From CALBTQ01 sp036725605 (GTDB lineage Bacteria; Lernaellota; Lernaellaia; Lernaellales; Lernaellaceae): a stretch of 64,000 nt of DNA. Positions 32,265 through 39,995 of the stretch are shown here, piece after piece; the stretch's first letter is position 1, and every line of letters starts with the position of its first letter. The stretch lies in contig DAIMDW010000022.1 in NCBI GenBank assembly GCA_036725605.1, positions 1-64,000 of the forward strand, read 5' to 3'. Position numbers and translations under genes: made by a program. The notes under the pieces are model-generated. The model made no database searches and had not been told where the DNA came from. It saw only the letters and a program-made list of their open reading frames with translations.

Positions 32265-33304
32265 GCGGATTCGCCGACATCATCGGGCATAAACAACCCA
32301 TCGACGTGCTGCGCCGTGCGATGCAAAACGGCAAGGTCGCCCACGCGTATTTGTTCACCGGCGCGGCGGGAGTGGGCAAAACGACCGTGGCGCGCGCCTT
32401 CGCGACCGCGCTCAATTGCCTGACGCTGCCCGACGACGCCTGCGGAACGTGCCTGAGTTGCCGCAAAATGGCGCAGGGCAATCATCCGGATTTCGTCGAG
32501 CTGGAATACGAAGCGGATCCGAAAACCGGCAAGGTCAGCGAGAAGTACAAGATCGAGCAGATTCGCTTGAAGGTGATCAAGCAATCCTATTACCGGCCGT
32601 TGGAAGGGCGCGTGCGCGTTTTTCTGATCAAGGACGCCGACACCATGACGCTCGAAGCGGCCAACGCTTTGCTGAAAACGTTGGAAGAGCCCAACGCGCA
32701 AAACATCTTTTTGCTGGAAACCCGTCATCCGCAATTGTTGCCCTCGACGATCCGCAGCCGCTGCCAGTTGCTGCGTTTCGGCGCGCTGTCACCAGAGGAA
32801 ATCGGCCGCTATGTCATTGCGGAAATGGGGGCTTCGGAGGAGGAAGCGCTGACGGTCGCCGCATTGTCCGACGGCAGCCTGGGGAAGGCGGCGGCATTGG
32901 ATCTGGAGTATCTGCAAAATGTGCGCTTGCCGTTGTTCGCGCAATTGTTGAAGATGGAGGGCGCGCTGGAAACGCGCGCGCTGGCGATGGGTGAGATGAT
33001 TCTGGCCAGCGGCGAGGACATGAAAGAGGTCATCGACCTGCTGACCGGCTTTCTGCACGATGCGTTGCAGTGGCGCGTCGAGCCCGATCCCGCGCGCATT
33101 CGCAATCGCGACGCGCTCGCGCTCGTGGAACAGTACGCGCAACGATTTGACGTGGCCGACATTTACGCGAAAATGCGGTCGCTGGTGTATGCGCGCCGGT
33201 TGGTCGAGCGCAACGTGCACAAACAGATGATCGCCAACGGACTGGGCGTCGATTTGCTGGCGACCCAGGCGACGATGTTTACGAGAGGTAGACTTCCGAA
33301 ATGA
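32261..33304 (+). CDS. holB: DNA polymerase III delta' subunit
   Basis: 347 residues from GTG 32261, which overlaps the tmk stop (GTGA) and has GGAGG five bases upstream. Clamp-loader AAA+ protein: IIGHKQPIDVLRRAM, Walker A TGAAGVGKTT, zinc-binding cysteines in CGTCLSCRKM, IKDADTMTLEAANALLKTLEEP and the SRCQ sensor motif preceded by IR. The delta' subunit helps load the sliding clamp in the replisome. It ends in an ATGA overlap with ricT. Confidence 0.93.
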   Translation: MSGFADIIGHKQPIDVLRRAMQNGKVAHAYLFTGAAGVGKTTVARAFATALNCLTLPDDACGTCLSCRKMAQGNHPDFVELEYEADPKTGKVSEKYKIEQIRLKVIKQSYYRPLEGRVRVFLIKDADTMTLEAANALLKTLEEPNAQNIFLLETRHPQLLPSTIRSRCQLLRFGALSPEEIGRYVIAEMGASEEEALTVAALSDGSLGKAAALDLEYLQNVRLPLFAQLLKMEGALETRALAMGEMILASGEDMKEVIDLLTGFLHDALQWRVEPDPARIRNRDALALVEQYAQRFDVADIYAKMRSLVYARRLVERNVHKQMIANGLGVDLLATQATMFTRGRLPK

Positions 33305-34119
33305 GGATTTTCCATATTCGTTTTCCCGGTAGCCGCCGGTTGTACAAATTCGACGCCGGCGATCTGGAAATCGCCGTCAACGACGTGCTGGTCGTCGAGG
33401 GCGATCGCGGCCCGCGCCTGGGCAGCGCCGTGGACGAGCCCGTCGATACCGAATGGGACGTCAAACAGCCGCTGCCCAAAGTGACGCGCAAAGCCACCGA
33501 CGGCGATTTGAAAAAATCGCAGGCCAACAAATTGCGGGAAACGCAGGCTTCCGAGGTTTGCCTGCAGGCGGTGCAGGAGCAGGGGCTGCCGATCAAACTG
33601 GTGAAGGCGGAATACATCTTCGACGGCTCGAAGGTGATTTTCTATTTCACGGCCGAGGGGCGTGTTGACTTCCGCGAGCTGGTGCGCGTGTTGGCGCACC
33701 GCTTGCGCACGCGCATCGAGATGTATCAGATCGGCGTGCGCGACGAAGCGAAGATCCTCGGCGGTCTGGGCATCTGCGGTCGTGAATTTTGTTGTTCGTC
33801 GTTTTTGACCGCCTTCTCGCCGGTATCGATCCGCATGGCGAAAGACCAGGGATTGTCACTGAATCCGGCGAAGGTCTCCGGCGGGTGCGGACGCTTGCTG
33901 TGCTGCCTGGCCTATGAACACGAAGAGTACGCCGCCTTCCGCGAGGGCCTGCCCAAGATCGGCAAGCGGGCGATAACCCCCGAGGGCGTCGGGCGCATCA
34001 GCCGGTATGACATCATCAAACGCAAAGTGTACGTGCTCATCGAAGGCGGCGGCGAAAAGGAATTCGACCGCGATCAGATCCAAAAATACCGGGCTCCGGA
34101 CAATCCTCCGACGTCCTGA
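33301..34119 (+). CDS. ricT: PSP1/RicT (YaaT) family regulator
   Basis: 272 residues, start ATG 33301 overlapping the holB stop. The PSP1 C-terminal domain is clear (YIFDGSKVIFYFTAEGRVDFRELVR, GVRDEAKILGGLG) and the cysteine motifs CGREFCCSSF and GCGRLLCCLAYE match the iron-sulfur-binding cysteines of Bacillus RicT/YaaT. In Bacillus the RicAFT complex steers RNase Y cleavage; an RNase Y gene is present here at 38374, so a functional link is plausible. RicA and RicF are not seen in the window. Confidence 0.9.
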   Translation: MRIFHIRFPGSRRLYKFDAGDLEIAVNDVLVVEGDRGPRLGSAVDEPVDTEWDVKQPLPKVTRKATDGDLKKSQANKLRETQASEVCLQAVQEQGLPIKLVKAEYIFDGSKVIFYFTAEGRVDFRELVRVLAHRLRTRIEMYQIGVRDEAKILGGLGICGREFCCSSFLTAFSPVSIRMAKDQGLSLNPAKVSGGCGRLLCCLAYEHEEYAAFREGLPKIGKRAITPEGVGRISRYDIIKRKVYVLIEGGGEKEFDRDQIQKYRAPDNPPTS

Positions 34120-34133
34120 GGCGGAGCGGGCGG

Positions 34134-35018
34134 ATGAACGAAAACACCACCTGGATCCATCTGTGGCACACCATGCGCCCCAAGCATTGGGTGAAGAACG
34201 TGCTCATCTTCGCGCCGATGGTGTTCGCCATGGAGGCCACCAACGCGACCTCGTTGATGAAGACGTTCCTGGCGTTCGTGTTGTTCAACGGTCTGGTCGG
34301 GGCGGGGTATCTGTTCAACGACGTGCTGGATCGCGAAAACGACCGCCTGCACAAAGTCAAAGCCAATCGCCCGATCGCGCGCGATTTGCTGGCGCCCGGC
34401 ACGGCCTTGAGCGCCGGCTTTTTGTTGTTTGCGCTTTCCGTGGCGTTGTCGTTCGCGCTCAATAAATCGTTCGGCTACGTGGCGCTGGCGTTTGCGATCA
34501 TCCAGATTCTCTATAGCCTGGTGCTCAAGCACATCGTCATCGTCGATCTGTTCGCCGTGGCGGCCGGCTACGTGTTGCGCGTGGTGGCCGGCGGCGTGGT
34601 GATTCCGGTGGAGATTTCCAACTGGCTGTTGATCTGCACGATGCTGCTGAGCCTGTTTATCGCCTTGTCCAAACGCAGCCTGGAATTGCGCTTTCTCGCC
34701 GACGACGCCGTGCATCACCGGCCGACGCTGGCCGAGTACAATCTTTATCTGCTCGACCAGATGACCGCCGTGATCACCAGCGCGCTGCTGGTGGCCTACA
34801 CCCTGTATACGCGCAGCCCCGACACCATTTCGCATTTCGACACGTCCAATTTGGTCTACACCGTGCCCTTCGTGCTTTACGGCATTTTCCGCTACCTGTA
34901 CCTGGTGCACATCAAGGAAGGCTATCACACGCTGGAGCGTGTGCTGATCACCGACAAATCAATGATCATCAACATGGCGTTGTACGTGATTGTCGTGGCG
35001 TTGGTGCTCTACGCCTGA
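34134..35018 (+). CDS. UbiA-family prenyltransferase, decaprenyl-phosphate phosphoribosyltransferase type
   Basis: 294 residues, about eight or nine hydrophobic helices. N-terminal MRPKHWVKNVLIFAP and the polyprenyl-binding Asp motif NDVLDRENDRLH, followed by KANRPIA, are the signature of the group that moves phosphoribose onto polyprenyl phosphate (DprE pathway) rather than prenylating quinones. The second Asp-rich motif is replaced by LSKRSLELRFL, as usual for this subgroup. It acts in the inner membrane and could supply lipid-linked pentose for surface glycans. Its TGA abuts the stop of the convergent M23 gene with no gap. Confidence 0.85.
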   Translation: MNENTTWIHLWHTMRPKHWVKNVLIFAPMVFAMEATNATSLMKTFLAFVLFNGLVGAGYLFNDVLDRENDRLHKVKANRPIARDLLAPGTALSAGFLLFALSVALSFALNKSFGYVALAFAIIQILYSLVLKHIVIVDLFAVAAGYVLRVVAGGVVIPVEISNWLLICTMLLSLFIALSKRSLELRFLADDAVHHRPTLAEYNLYLLDQMTAVITSALLVAYTLYTRSPDTISHFDTSNLVYTVPFVLYGIFRYLYLVHIKEGYHTLERVLITDKSMIINMALYVIVVALVLYA

Positions 35019-36347
35019 TCATTCCTCTGCGGCGGGCGTTTCCTCGGTCACGTCTTCCGTTTTCGGTTCCCAGGCGGGCGGAACGATCGCTTCCAGGCGC
35101 GGCCGCAACTGTTCCATGACCGCTTCCAACTGCGGTTGGTATTTCTCGGGCAATTTCTTCGCCGGTTGCGAATACATTTTCATCTTCTGCGGATTGTAGT
35201 ATGTGCCGTTGCGTCGGAAGCGAAAATCCAGATGCGGACCGGTCGAGCGACCGGATGACCCCACGCGGCCGATCATCTGCCGTTGCCGCACGCGCTGTCC
35301 CTTTTTCACCGACATACGCGATAAGTGCATATACAGCGATTCAAAACCGCCATCGTGTTGGAGAATGATCAAATTCCCCGCCGCGCCCGAACGTCCGGCG
35401 AAGCTGACCGTGCCGTCGGCCACGGCCCACACCGGCGTGCCCACCGGCGCGCCGTAATCGACGCCGTGATGCATGCGCCGGTCGCCCAGGATCGGATGGC
35501 GCCGCATGCCGAAACGGCTGGTGACGCGCATCGTATCCAGCGGCGCACGCAGAAACGTTTTCTTCATTTGCTGACCGGCTTCGTCGTAGAAACCGTTGAA
35601 ATCCTCGTCGCCGACGTCCAGCCAGAAACCCTGTTTGCGGCCGGTGATCTTGCCGTCGTACTCGCCGGCCAGCAGGCGGCCGTAACCGTAATACTCGCCG
35701 TCGGGCAATTTGACCTTCTCGAAAATGAGCTTGAACGAATCGCCTTTGCGCGGATCGGATGAAAAATCGATGTCCCAGGCGAACAGGTTGCTGACCAGGC
35801 TCGCCAGGCCGTTGCTTTCCTTTTGCTCGAGAATGGCGTTGTACACGCACGTTTCGACGCGCGCGGCCATTTGGCGCACTTCCTTGGTCGTGGGAATTTC
35901 CACCCGCTTGGCCGCGAGGTTTTCGCCCTCGCGACGCAGTTGGTAAATCTCCAACCGATTGATGTAGTAATCCAGCGCGTTGAGTTGCCCTTCTTCGGAA
36001 AGGTACAACGTGAATTCCTGTCCCGGACGAATGTTGCGGAAGGGAAACTCGATCTCCCGCAGACGATCCACCGCCAGGTTCGCCTCGGATTCGGGCACTT
36101 GCGCATCGACCAGCGCCGAAAACAGATTTTGCCCCTGATTGATGATGCCGTTGACCGGAATGCCGGGAATGGGCGTCGGCGTCGGCGGCGGAGGCGGCGG
36201 GGTGGGCGTCGGCTCGGCCAGGTGATCGATGGGGTTGGGATTCTTGGCTTTGGCTTGTTGATAAAAGAACCAACTACCGATGACGAAACCGATAGCAACC
36301 AAGATGATCAGGGTTTGTGTGAAGCTGATTGTGCGTCGTCGGTACAT
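35019..36347 (-). CDS. M23-family peptidoglycan endopeptidase (MepM-like), membrane-anchored
   Basis: 442 residues from ATG 36347, chosen for AAAGG upstream; in-frame ATG 36359 and TTG 36365 are alternatives. An N-terminal membrane anchor (about 11-31), a Pro/Thr linker (PTPTPPPPPPTPTP), a beta-rich middle region similar to OapA/LysM-like domains of MepM, and a C-terminal M23 domain with HHGVDYGAPVGTPV, LYMHLSRM and the final TGPHLDFRF. The last motif has Asp where most relatives have His (HLH), a variant that also occurs in other MepM-like enzymes. It should cleave peptide cross-links in the periplasm. Confidence 0.88.
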   Translation of the reverse strand: MYRRRTISFTQTLIILVAIGFVIGSWFFYQQAKAKNPNPIDHLAEPTPTPPPPPPTPTPIPGIPVNGIINQGQNLFSALVDAQVPESEANLAVDRLREIEFPFRNIRPGQEFTLYLSEEGQLNALDYYINRLEIYQLRREGENLAAKRVEIPTTKEVRQMAARVETCVYNAILEQKESNGLASLVSNLFAWDIDFSSDPRKGDSFKLIFEKVKLPDGEYYGYGRLLAGEYDGKITGRKQGFWLDVGDEDFNGFYDEAGQQMKKTFLRAPLDTMRVTSRFGMRRHPILGDRRMHHGVDYGAPVGTPVWAVADGTVSFAGRSGAAGNLIILQHDGGFESLYMHLSRMSVKKGQRVRQRQMIGRVGSSGRSTGPHLDFRFRRNGTYYNPQKMKMYSQPAKKLPEKYQPQLEAVMEQLRPRLEAIVPPAWEPKTEDVTEETPAAEE

Positions 36348-36514
36348 GATGCCTTTCATCGACAAATGATTTGATGAGACTTAACAGAAATCGGCGAGAA
36401 AGGCAACAATTCATCGTGATTGCGTTGGCGCCTTGCTCAATCGCCGCTCGCGGCACGGGGAAAATTGCCGAATGTTTTGGAAAATCAACGACCTATTGCC
36501 TCATGTTTTTGCTC

Positions 36515-36543
36515 TTGCGTTCCTTGAATCGGATATGTATACT
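36515..36543 (+). promoter_or_regulatory. Sigma70-type promoter of secG-tRNA-Leu
   Basis: TTGCGT at 36515-36520 and TATACT at 36538-36543, 17 bases apart, with TG just before the -10 element. It lies 45 bases upstream of the secG start. The rest of the 240-base gap to the divergent M23 gene shows nothing else clear. Confidence 0.6.
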
Positions 36544-36587
36544 CACGCGCCTGAACAGAACCGGAAAACCATTGGGATGATAGATAA

Positions 36588-37106
36588 ATGACAGTTTTTA
36601 TTTCAATTATTCACTTGGTCGGATGCATTGTGTTGATCCTCGTCATCTTGCTGCAGACGGGCAAGGGCGCCGACTTGGGCGCGATGCTCGGCGGCGGTGG
36701 CGCTAATACATTGTTCGGTGGAGGCGGCTCCGGTGGTTTCCTGAGCAAAATGACCTCCGGCGTGGCGGTCCTCTTTTTGGTCACCTGCCTGACGCTGGCG
36801 TACTTGAGCGCGCATGAAACTTCGGTTACCCAGGACGGCGCCGTGCCGGCCAATGTCACCGGCGACGTGCCCGAGGTTACGCCCGATCCGACCACCGGCG
36901 TGCAGCAACCGGCCGATGAGCAGCCTGCCGGCGAACAGCCCGCCGCCGATCAACCGGCTGCCGATCAGCCGGCCGCCGATCAACCCGCAACCGAAGAACC
37001 GGCTCCGGCGGCAGAAGCTCCGGCGGCAGCGGCTCCCGCAGCGGAAGCGCAACCGGAAGCAGCCGCTCCGGTCGCCCCGGCCGCCGCGGAAGGCGGCGCG
37101 CAATAA
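36588..37106 (+). CDS. secG: Protein translocase subunit SecG with long Ala/Pro-rich tail
   Basis: 172 residues. The first 75 are a typical SecG: helix 1 (about 4-22), the cytosolic loop LLQTGKGADLGAMLGGG with FGGGGSGGFLSKMTS, and helix 2 (about 54-73). It is an accessory subunit of the SecYEG channel. The tail from about 80 on is Ala/Pro/Glu-rich with repeats of ADQPA, which more than doubles the usual length (75-125). The tail is low complexity and should be disordered. A tRNA-Leu gene follows, as in E. coli. Confidence 0.93.
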   Translation: MTVFISIIHLVGCIVLILVILLQTGKGADLGAMLGGGGANTLFGGGGSGGFLSKMTSGVAVLFLVTCLTLAYLSAHETSVTQDGAVPANVTGDVPEVTPDPTTGVQQPADEQPAGEQPAADQPAADQPAADQPATEEPAPAAEAPAAAAPAAEAQPEAAAPVAPAAAEGGAQ

Positions 37107-37149
37107 GGTTCACGTTCCCGCACCGGTGAACATAGTTCATTTACAATTC

Positions 37150-37232
37150 GCTGAAGTGGTGGAATTGGTAGACACGCCATCTTGAGGGGGTGGTGAGCGA
37201 CGCTCGTGGGGGTTCAAATCCCCCCTTCAGCA
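37150..37232 (+). tRNA. tRNA-Leu, anticodon GAG
   Basis: Acceptor stem GCTGAAG 37150-37156 pairs with CTTCAGC 37225-37231, discriminator A at 37232; CCA is not encoded. The anticodon arm has stem CCATC/GGTGG and loop TTGAGGG, giving GAG (Leu, CUC/CUU). A long variable arm (TGAGCGACGCTCG) as in class II tRNAs and a T arm with GTTCAAAT confirm the call. It lies 44 bases after secG, the same order as secG-leuU in E. coli. Confidence 0.95.
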
Positions 37233-37251
37233 TTTTGACATACATCCAATG

Positions 37252-37273
37252 ACCGGCTTCGTGCCGGTTTTTT
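37252..37273 (+). terminator. Rho-independent terminator after tRNA-Leu
   Basis: ACCGGC 37252-37257 pairs with GCCGGT 37263-37268 around TTCGT and is followed by six T. It ends the secG-tRNA transcript. Confidence 0.75.
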
Positions 37274-37290
37274 CTTTAAAACTCCCTTCT

Positions 37291-37330
37291 GCACAAAAGT
37301 GGAACGCGGCGGATATTTAGCCTTTTGTGC
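37291..37330. repeat. Inverted repeat upstream of zapA
   Basis: GCACAAAAG 37291-37299 and CTTTTGTGC 37322-37330 form a perfect 9-bp inverted repeat with a 22-base spacer, in the 220-base gap between the tRNA terminator and zapA. It could be an operator or a stem-loop; no regulator is assigned. Confidence 0.4.
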
Positions 37331-37437
37331 CTTTAACCGGGCCTTTGTATGAACGGTAATGCGCGATGGTCGATAACCTTTTGGTATCATTTATGATTTG
37401 TTGGATAAATTATCGATGTCCGATATGCGGCAATTTC

Positions 37438-37467
37438 TTGACAAGGGATTGCTGTTCAAAGTAGGAT
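37438..37467 (+). promoter_or_regulatory. Sigma70-type promoter of zapA
   Basis: TTGACA 37438-37443 and TAGGAT 37462-37467 with an 18-base spacer. It lies directly upstream of the GGAGG and GTG start chosen for zapA, which supports that start. Confidence 0.45.
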
Positions 37468-37493
37468 TAGAGTGTCCCAACGGAGGTTTGATC

Positions 37494-37775
37494 GTGGGAG
37501 AGAATGTGGTTGAGGTTCAAATTCTCGGGCGCAAGCTTCATATTGCCCATGACGGCAACGAAGATTACGTGCGGGAGATTGCCGAATTCGTCAACGACAA
37601 GATGGAACGCATTCAGTCCGAATCCAAATCGTCGACCACATTGAACGTCTCGATTTTGACCGCGTTGGACATCGCTGACGAACTGTTCAAACAAATCGGT
37701 CAGCATCGAAAAATATGCGAACAGATCGACAAAAAATGCATCGATCTGGTAAACTATGTTGACAGCAAGCTCTAA
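37494..37775 (+). CDS. zapA: Cell division protein ZapA
   Basis: 93 residues from GTG 37494, which has GGAGG seven bases upstream (37482-37486). The open frame extends 32 codons further upstream but that part has no ribosome site and does not look like ZapA, and the chosen length fits the family (about 90-110). ZapA features: VEVQILGRKLHIAHDGNEDYVREIAEFVNDKM, a small N-terminal domain, followed by a coiled coil of about 50 residues. It stabilises FtsZ filaments at midcell. The 6S RNA candidate follows within 40 bases, a synteny known in many proteobacteria. Confidence 0.85.
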   Translation: MGENVVEVQILGRKLHIAHDGNEDYVREIAEFVNDKMERIQSESKSSTTLNVSILTALDIADELFKQIGQHRKICEQIDKKCIDLVNYVDSKL

Positions 37776-37811
37776 CCGCTTGAGGAGGGGGCGACAAAGA
37801 AGATAGATTCA

Positions 37812-37993
37812 TTCCCCTGCGCTTATGCGTGATGATTGGAAGTGTATTGAGCCAGTAACACATATTTGGGAACAGATCCCTGTCGTCATGTGTGAGACGC
37901 TTAATGCGTAGCGCCTTCGATGATAAATATGTGCCCACCTATTCTTACTGAATAGGTTCAATCGACGCGATCACACGGTCTGTGCGGGGGGAT
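37812..37993 (+). ncRNA. ssrS: 6S RNA candidate
   Basis: About 180 bases directly after zapA, the usual place for 6S RNA. The ends close into a stem: CCCCTGCGC from 37814 with GTGCGGGGGG 37982-37991 (one bulged G). Inside, CACAT and ATGTG enclose GGGAACAGATCCC, a GCGCCTT stretch follows, and a perfect hairpin CCTATTC/GAATAGG around TTACT lies in the 3' part at the same place as the CCUUGAAC hairpin in the E. coli RNA. 6S RNA mimics an open promoter and binds RNA polymerase with the housekeeping sigma factor. A covariance-model search would settle it. Confidence 0.65.
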
Positions 37994-37995
37994 GC

Positions 37996-38373
37996 TTTTA
38001 TATAGATATTGACCGGAAATCCGGACAAAAAGGGGCGCCGGGCCGGTCGAACAGAGAATCTGGGTCAGTTACAAGACAAGGCGGTCGCCGGTGGCGGCCG
38101 ATTCAAATCAACGACGCTTTTGTTGCGGGAGTCAGTGAAGGCCATCACTCGGATGCAATTGAAGACTAAACGGTCAAAAGGCCGAGGTTGGATACGTGTA
38201 ATTTCTCACCGCTGAGAAACTGCACGTTTTTACGCATTCCCCGACAGAACGTTCCATGATTTCCGCCCACTTTCTCTGTTCACCCTGTAGTTTCGGTACG
38301 AGTTCAGCCGTCCGCTAAGCTATATAAGCGGGTTTGGCGGGCGATCATATAATCCTAACCAAGGAGCATAGCA
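37996..38373. other. Gene-free stretch before rny
   Basis: 378 bases between the 6S RNA candidate and rny. A 68-codon open frame (38009-38215) has basic, unconserved-looking content and no ribosome site, so I do not call it. The first part can fold (GACCGG and CCGGTC around CCGG-rich arms, and GCGGTCGCC/GGTGGCGGCC), and TATAAT lies at 38348-38353 without a good -35 element; it may be the rny promoter region. The 5-formyltetrahydrofolate cyclo-ligase gene that often follows 6S RNA is absent. Confidence 0.4.
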
Positions 38374-39945
38374 GTGACTGGGATTCAAATCATGCTGCTG
38401 GCTCTGGCCGTCTTAGTCGCATTGGCGACCGGTGGTGCGGTAGGCTACCTTCTGCATCGCACCATCTCGCAAAAGCGGCTCAGCGACGCCGAAACCCAGG
38501 CCGATCGCATCATCGATGATGCCAAGGCCAAGGCCGCGTCGTTTGAAAAAGAGGCCGAGCTAAAGATGAAGGATCGCCGGCTCCAGTTGCAAATGGAAGT
38601 CGAGCGAGATGCGAAGGAAAGGCAGAAGGAACTCGATAACCTTGACAAGCGTCTGATCAACAAGGAGGAAAATCTCGACCGAAAGACCGCTTTATTGGAT
38701 GAAAAGGAAGTGGAGGTCACCACGCGGGAGAAGATCCTGCTGGTGCGTGAAGCCGCGTTGGACCAGATGGAGAAGAAGTACGGAGCTTTGGTCAACGAGT
38801 GGCAATCCCGCTTGGAACGCGTGGCCGGTATGAGCCAGATGGAAGCCAAAAAGGAATTGATCAAGGCGATGGAATCCGAGGCCAAGCACGAGGCGGCCAA
38901 GATGATCCGTGAGATCGAGGACGCCACCAAGCTGACCGCGGACGCCAACGCCAAGAAGATCATCGCCCTGGCCATCCAACGGTATGCCGGCGATTACGTC
39001 GCCGAACGGACCGTCAGCGTGGTCGATTTGCCCAACGACGATATGAAAGGGCGCATCATCGGCCGCGAAGGACGCAACATCCGGGCGTTGGAAGCGGCGA
39101 CGGGCGTCGATTTCATTGTGGATGACACGCCGGAAACGGTCATCCTCAGCAGTCACAATCCGATTCGCCGCGAAGTGGCGCGCGTCAGCCTGGAACGGTT
39201 GATTGCCGACGGTCGCATTCACCCCGGACGCATCGAAGAGATCGTCGTGAAGGTGACCGAGGAAATCGAACAGGGCGTCGTGCAGTCCGGCGAACAGGCG
39301 ACCTTCGACGTCGGCGTGCACGGCATTCATCCGGAGTTGGTCAAACTGATCGGGCGGTTGAAATACCGCACCAGTTACGCCCAGAACATTCTCCAGCATT
39401 CGCTGGAAGTGTCGTTCCTGGCCGGCATCATGGCGGCCGAATTGGGCCAGAACGTCAAACTCGCCAAGCGAGCCGGGTTGCTGCATGACATCGGCAAGGC
39501 CGTCGACCACGAGGTGGAAGGCAGCCATGCGATCATCGGCATGGATCTGGCGCGCAAGTACGGCGAGTCCGAGGCGGTCATTCGGGCCATCGGCGCGCAC
39601 CATGAAGAAGTGGCTCAGGAATCGGTAATCGACATTGTCGTGCAGGCGGCCGACGCGCTTTCCGGCGCGCGTCCCGGCGCCCGGCGCGAGATGTTGGAAT
39701 CCTACGTCAAGCGGTTGGAAGACCTGGAACGAATCGCCAAGGAATTCTCCGGCGTGGAAATGTGCTACGCCATCCAGGCCGGCCGCGAAATCCGCATCAT
39801 CGTCGAGTCCGATAAAATCGACGACGACCAAACCGTGATGCTCAGCAAGGACATCGCCCGCAAGGTCGAAGCCGAACTGAGCTACCCGGGGCAGATCAAA
39901 GTCACCTGCATCCGGGAGCACCGTGCGGTCGAGTACGCCAAATAA
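38374..39945 (+). CDS. rny: Ribonuclease Y
   Basis: 523 residues from GTG 38374 with AAGGAG upstream. One N-terminal membrane helix (about 6-26), a long charged coiled coil (about 35-190), a KH RNA-binding domain (about 205-275, GRIIGREGRNIRALEAATGVDFIVDDTPE) and an HD hydrolase domain with HDIGKAVDHE (about 370) and HHEEV. It starts mRNA decay as a membrane-bound endonuclease. The length fits the family (510-520). A terminator follows at once. Confidence 0.97.
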   Translation: MTGIQIMLLALAVLVALATGGAVGYLLHRTISQKRLSDAETQADRIIDDAKAKAASFEKEAELKMKDRRLQLQMEVERDAKERQKELDNLDKRLINKEENLDRKTALLDEKEVEVTTREKILLVREAALDQMEKKYGALVNEWQSRLERVAGMSQMEAKKELIKAMESEAKHEAAKMIREIEDATKLTADANAKKIIALAIQRYAGDYVAERTVSVVDLPNDDMKGRIIGREGRNIRALEAATGVDFIVDDTPETVILSSHNPIRREVARVSLERLIADGRIHPGRIEEIVVKVTEEIEQGVVQSGEQATFDVGVHGIHPELVKLIGRLKYRTSYAQNILQHSLEVSFLAGIMAAELGQNVKLAKRAGLLHDIGKAVDHEVEGSHAIIGMDLARKYGESEAVIRAIGAHHEEVAQESVIDIVVQAADALSGARPGARREMLESYVKRLEDLERIAKEFSGVEMCYAIQAGREIRIIVESDKIDDDQTVMLSKDIARKVEAELSYPGQIKVTCIREHRAVEYAK

Positions 39946-39967
39946 ACGTTACGCAGACGCTTCGATA

Positions 39968-39995
39968 ACGCCCTCCGTTTCGGGGGGCGTTTTTA
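39968..39995 (+). terminator. Rho-independent terminator after rny
   Basis: ACGCCCTCC 39968-39976 pairs with GGGGGGCGT 39982-39990 (one G-U pair) around GTTTC, then TTTTTATTTT. Its T-run overlaps the end of the convergent VWA gene. Confidence 0.75.

Noticed and set aside
38009..38215. 68-codon open frame between the 6S RNA candidate and rny
   Set aside because: Basic, featureless sequence, no ribosome site before the start and overlapping GC-rich inverted segments.
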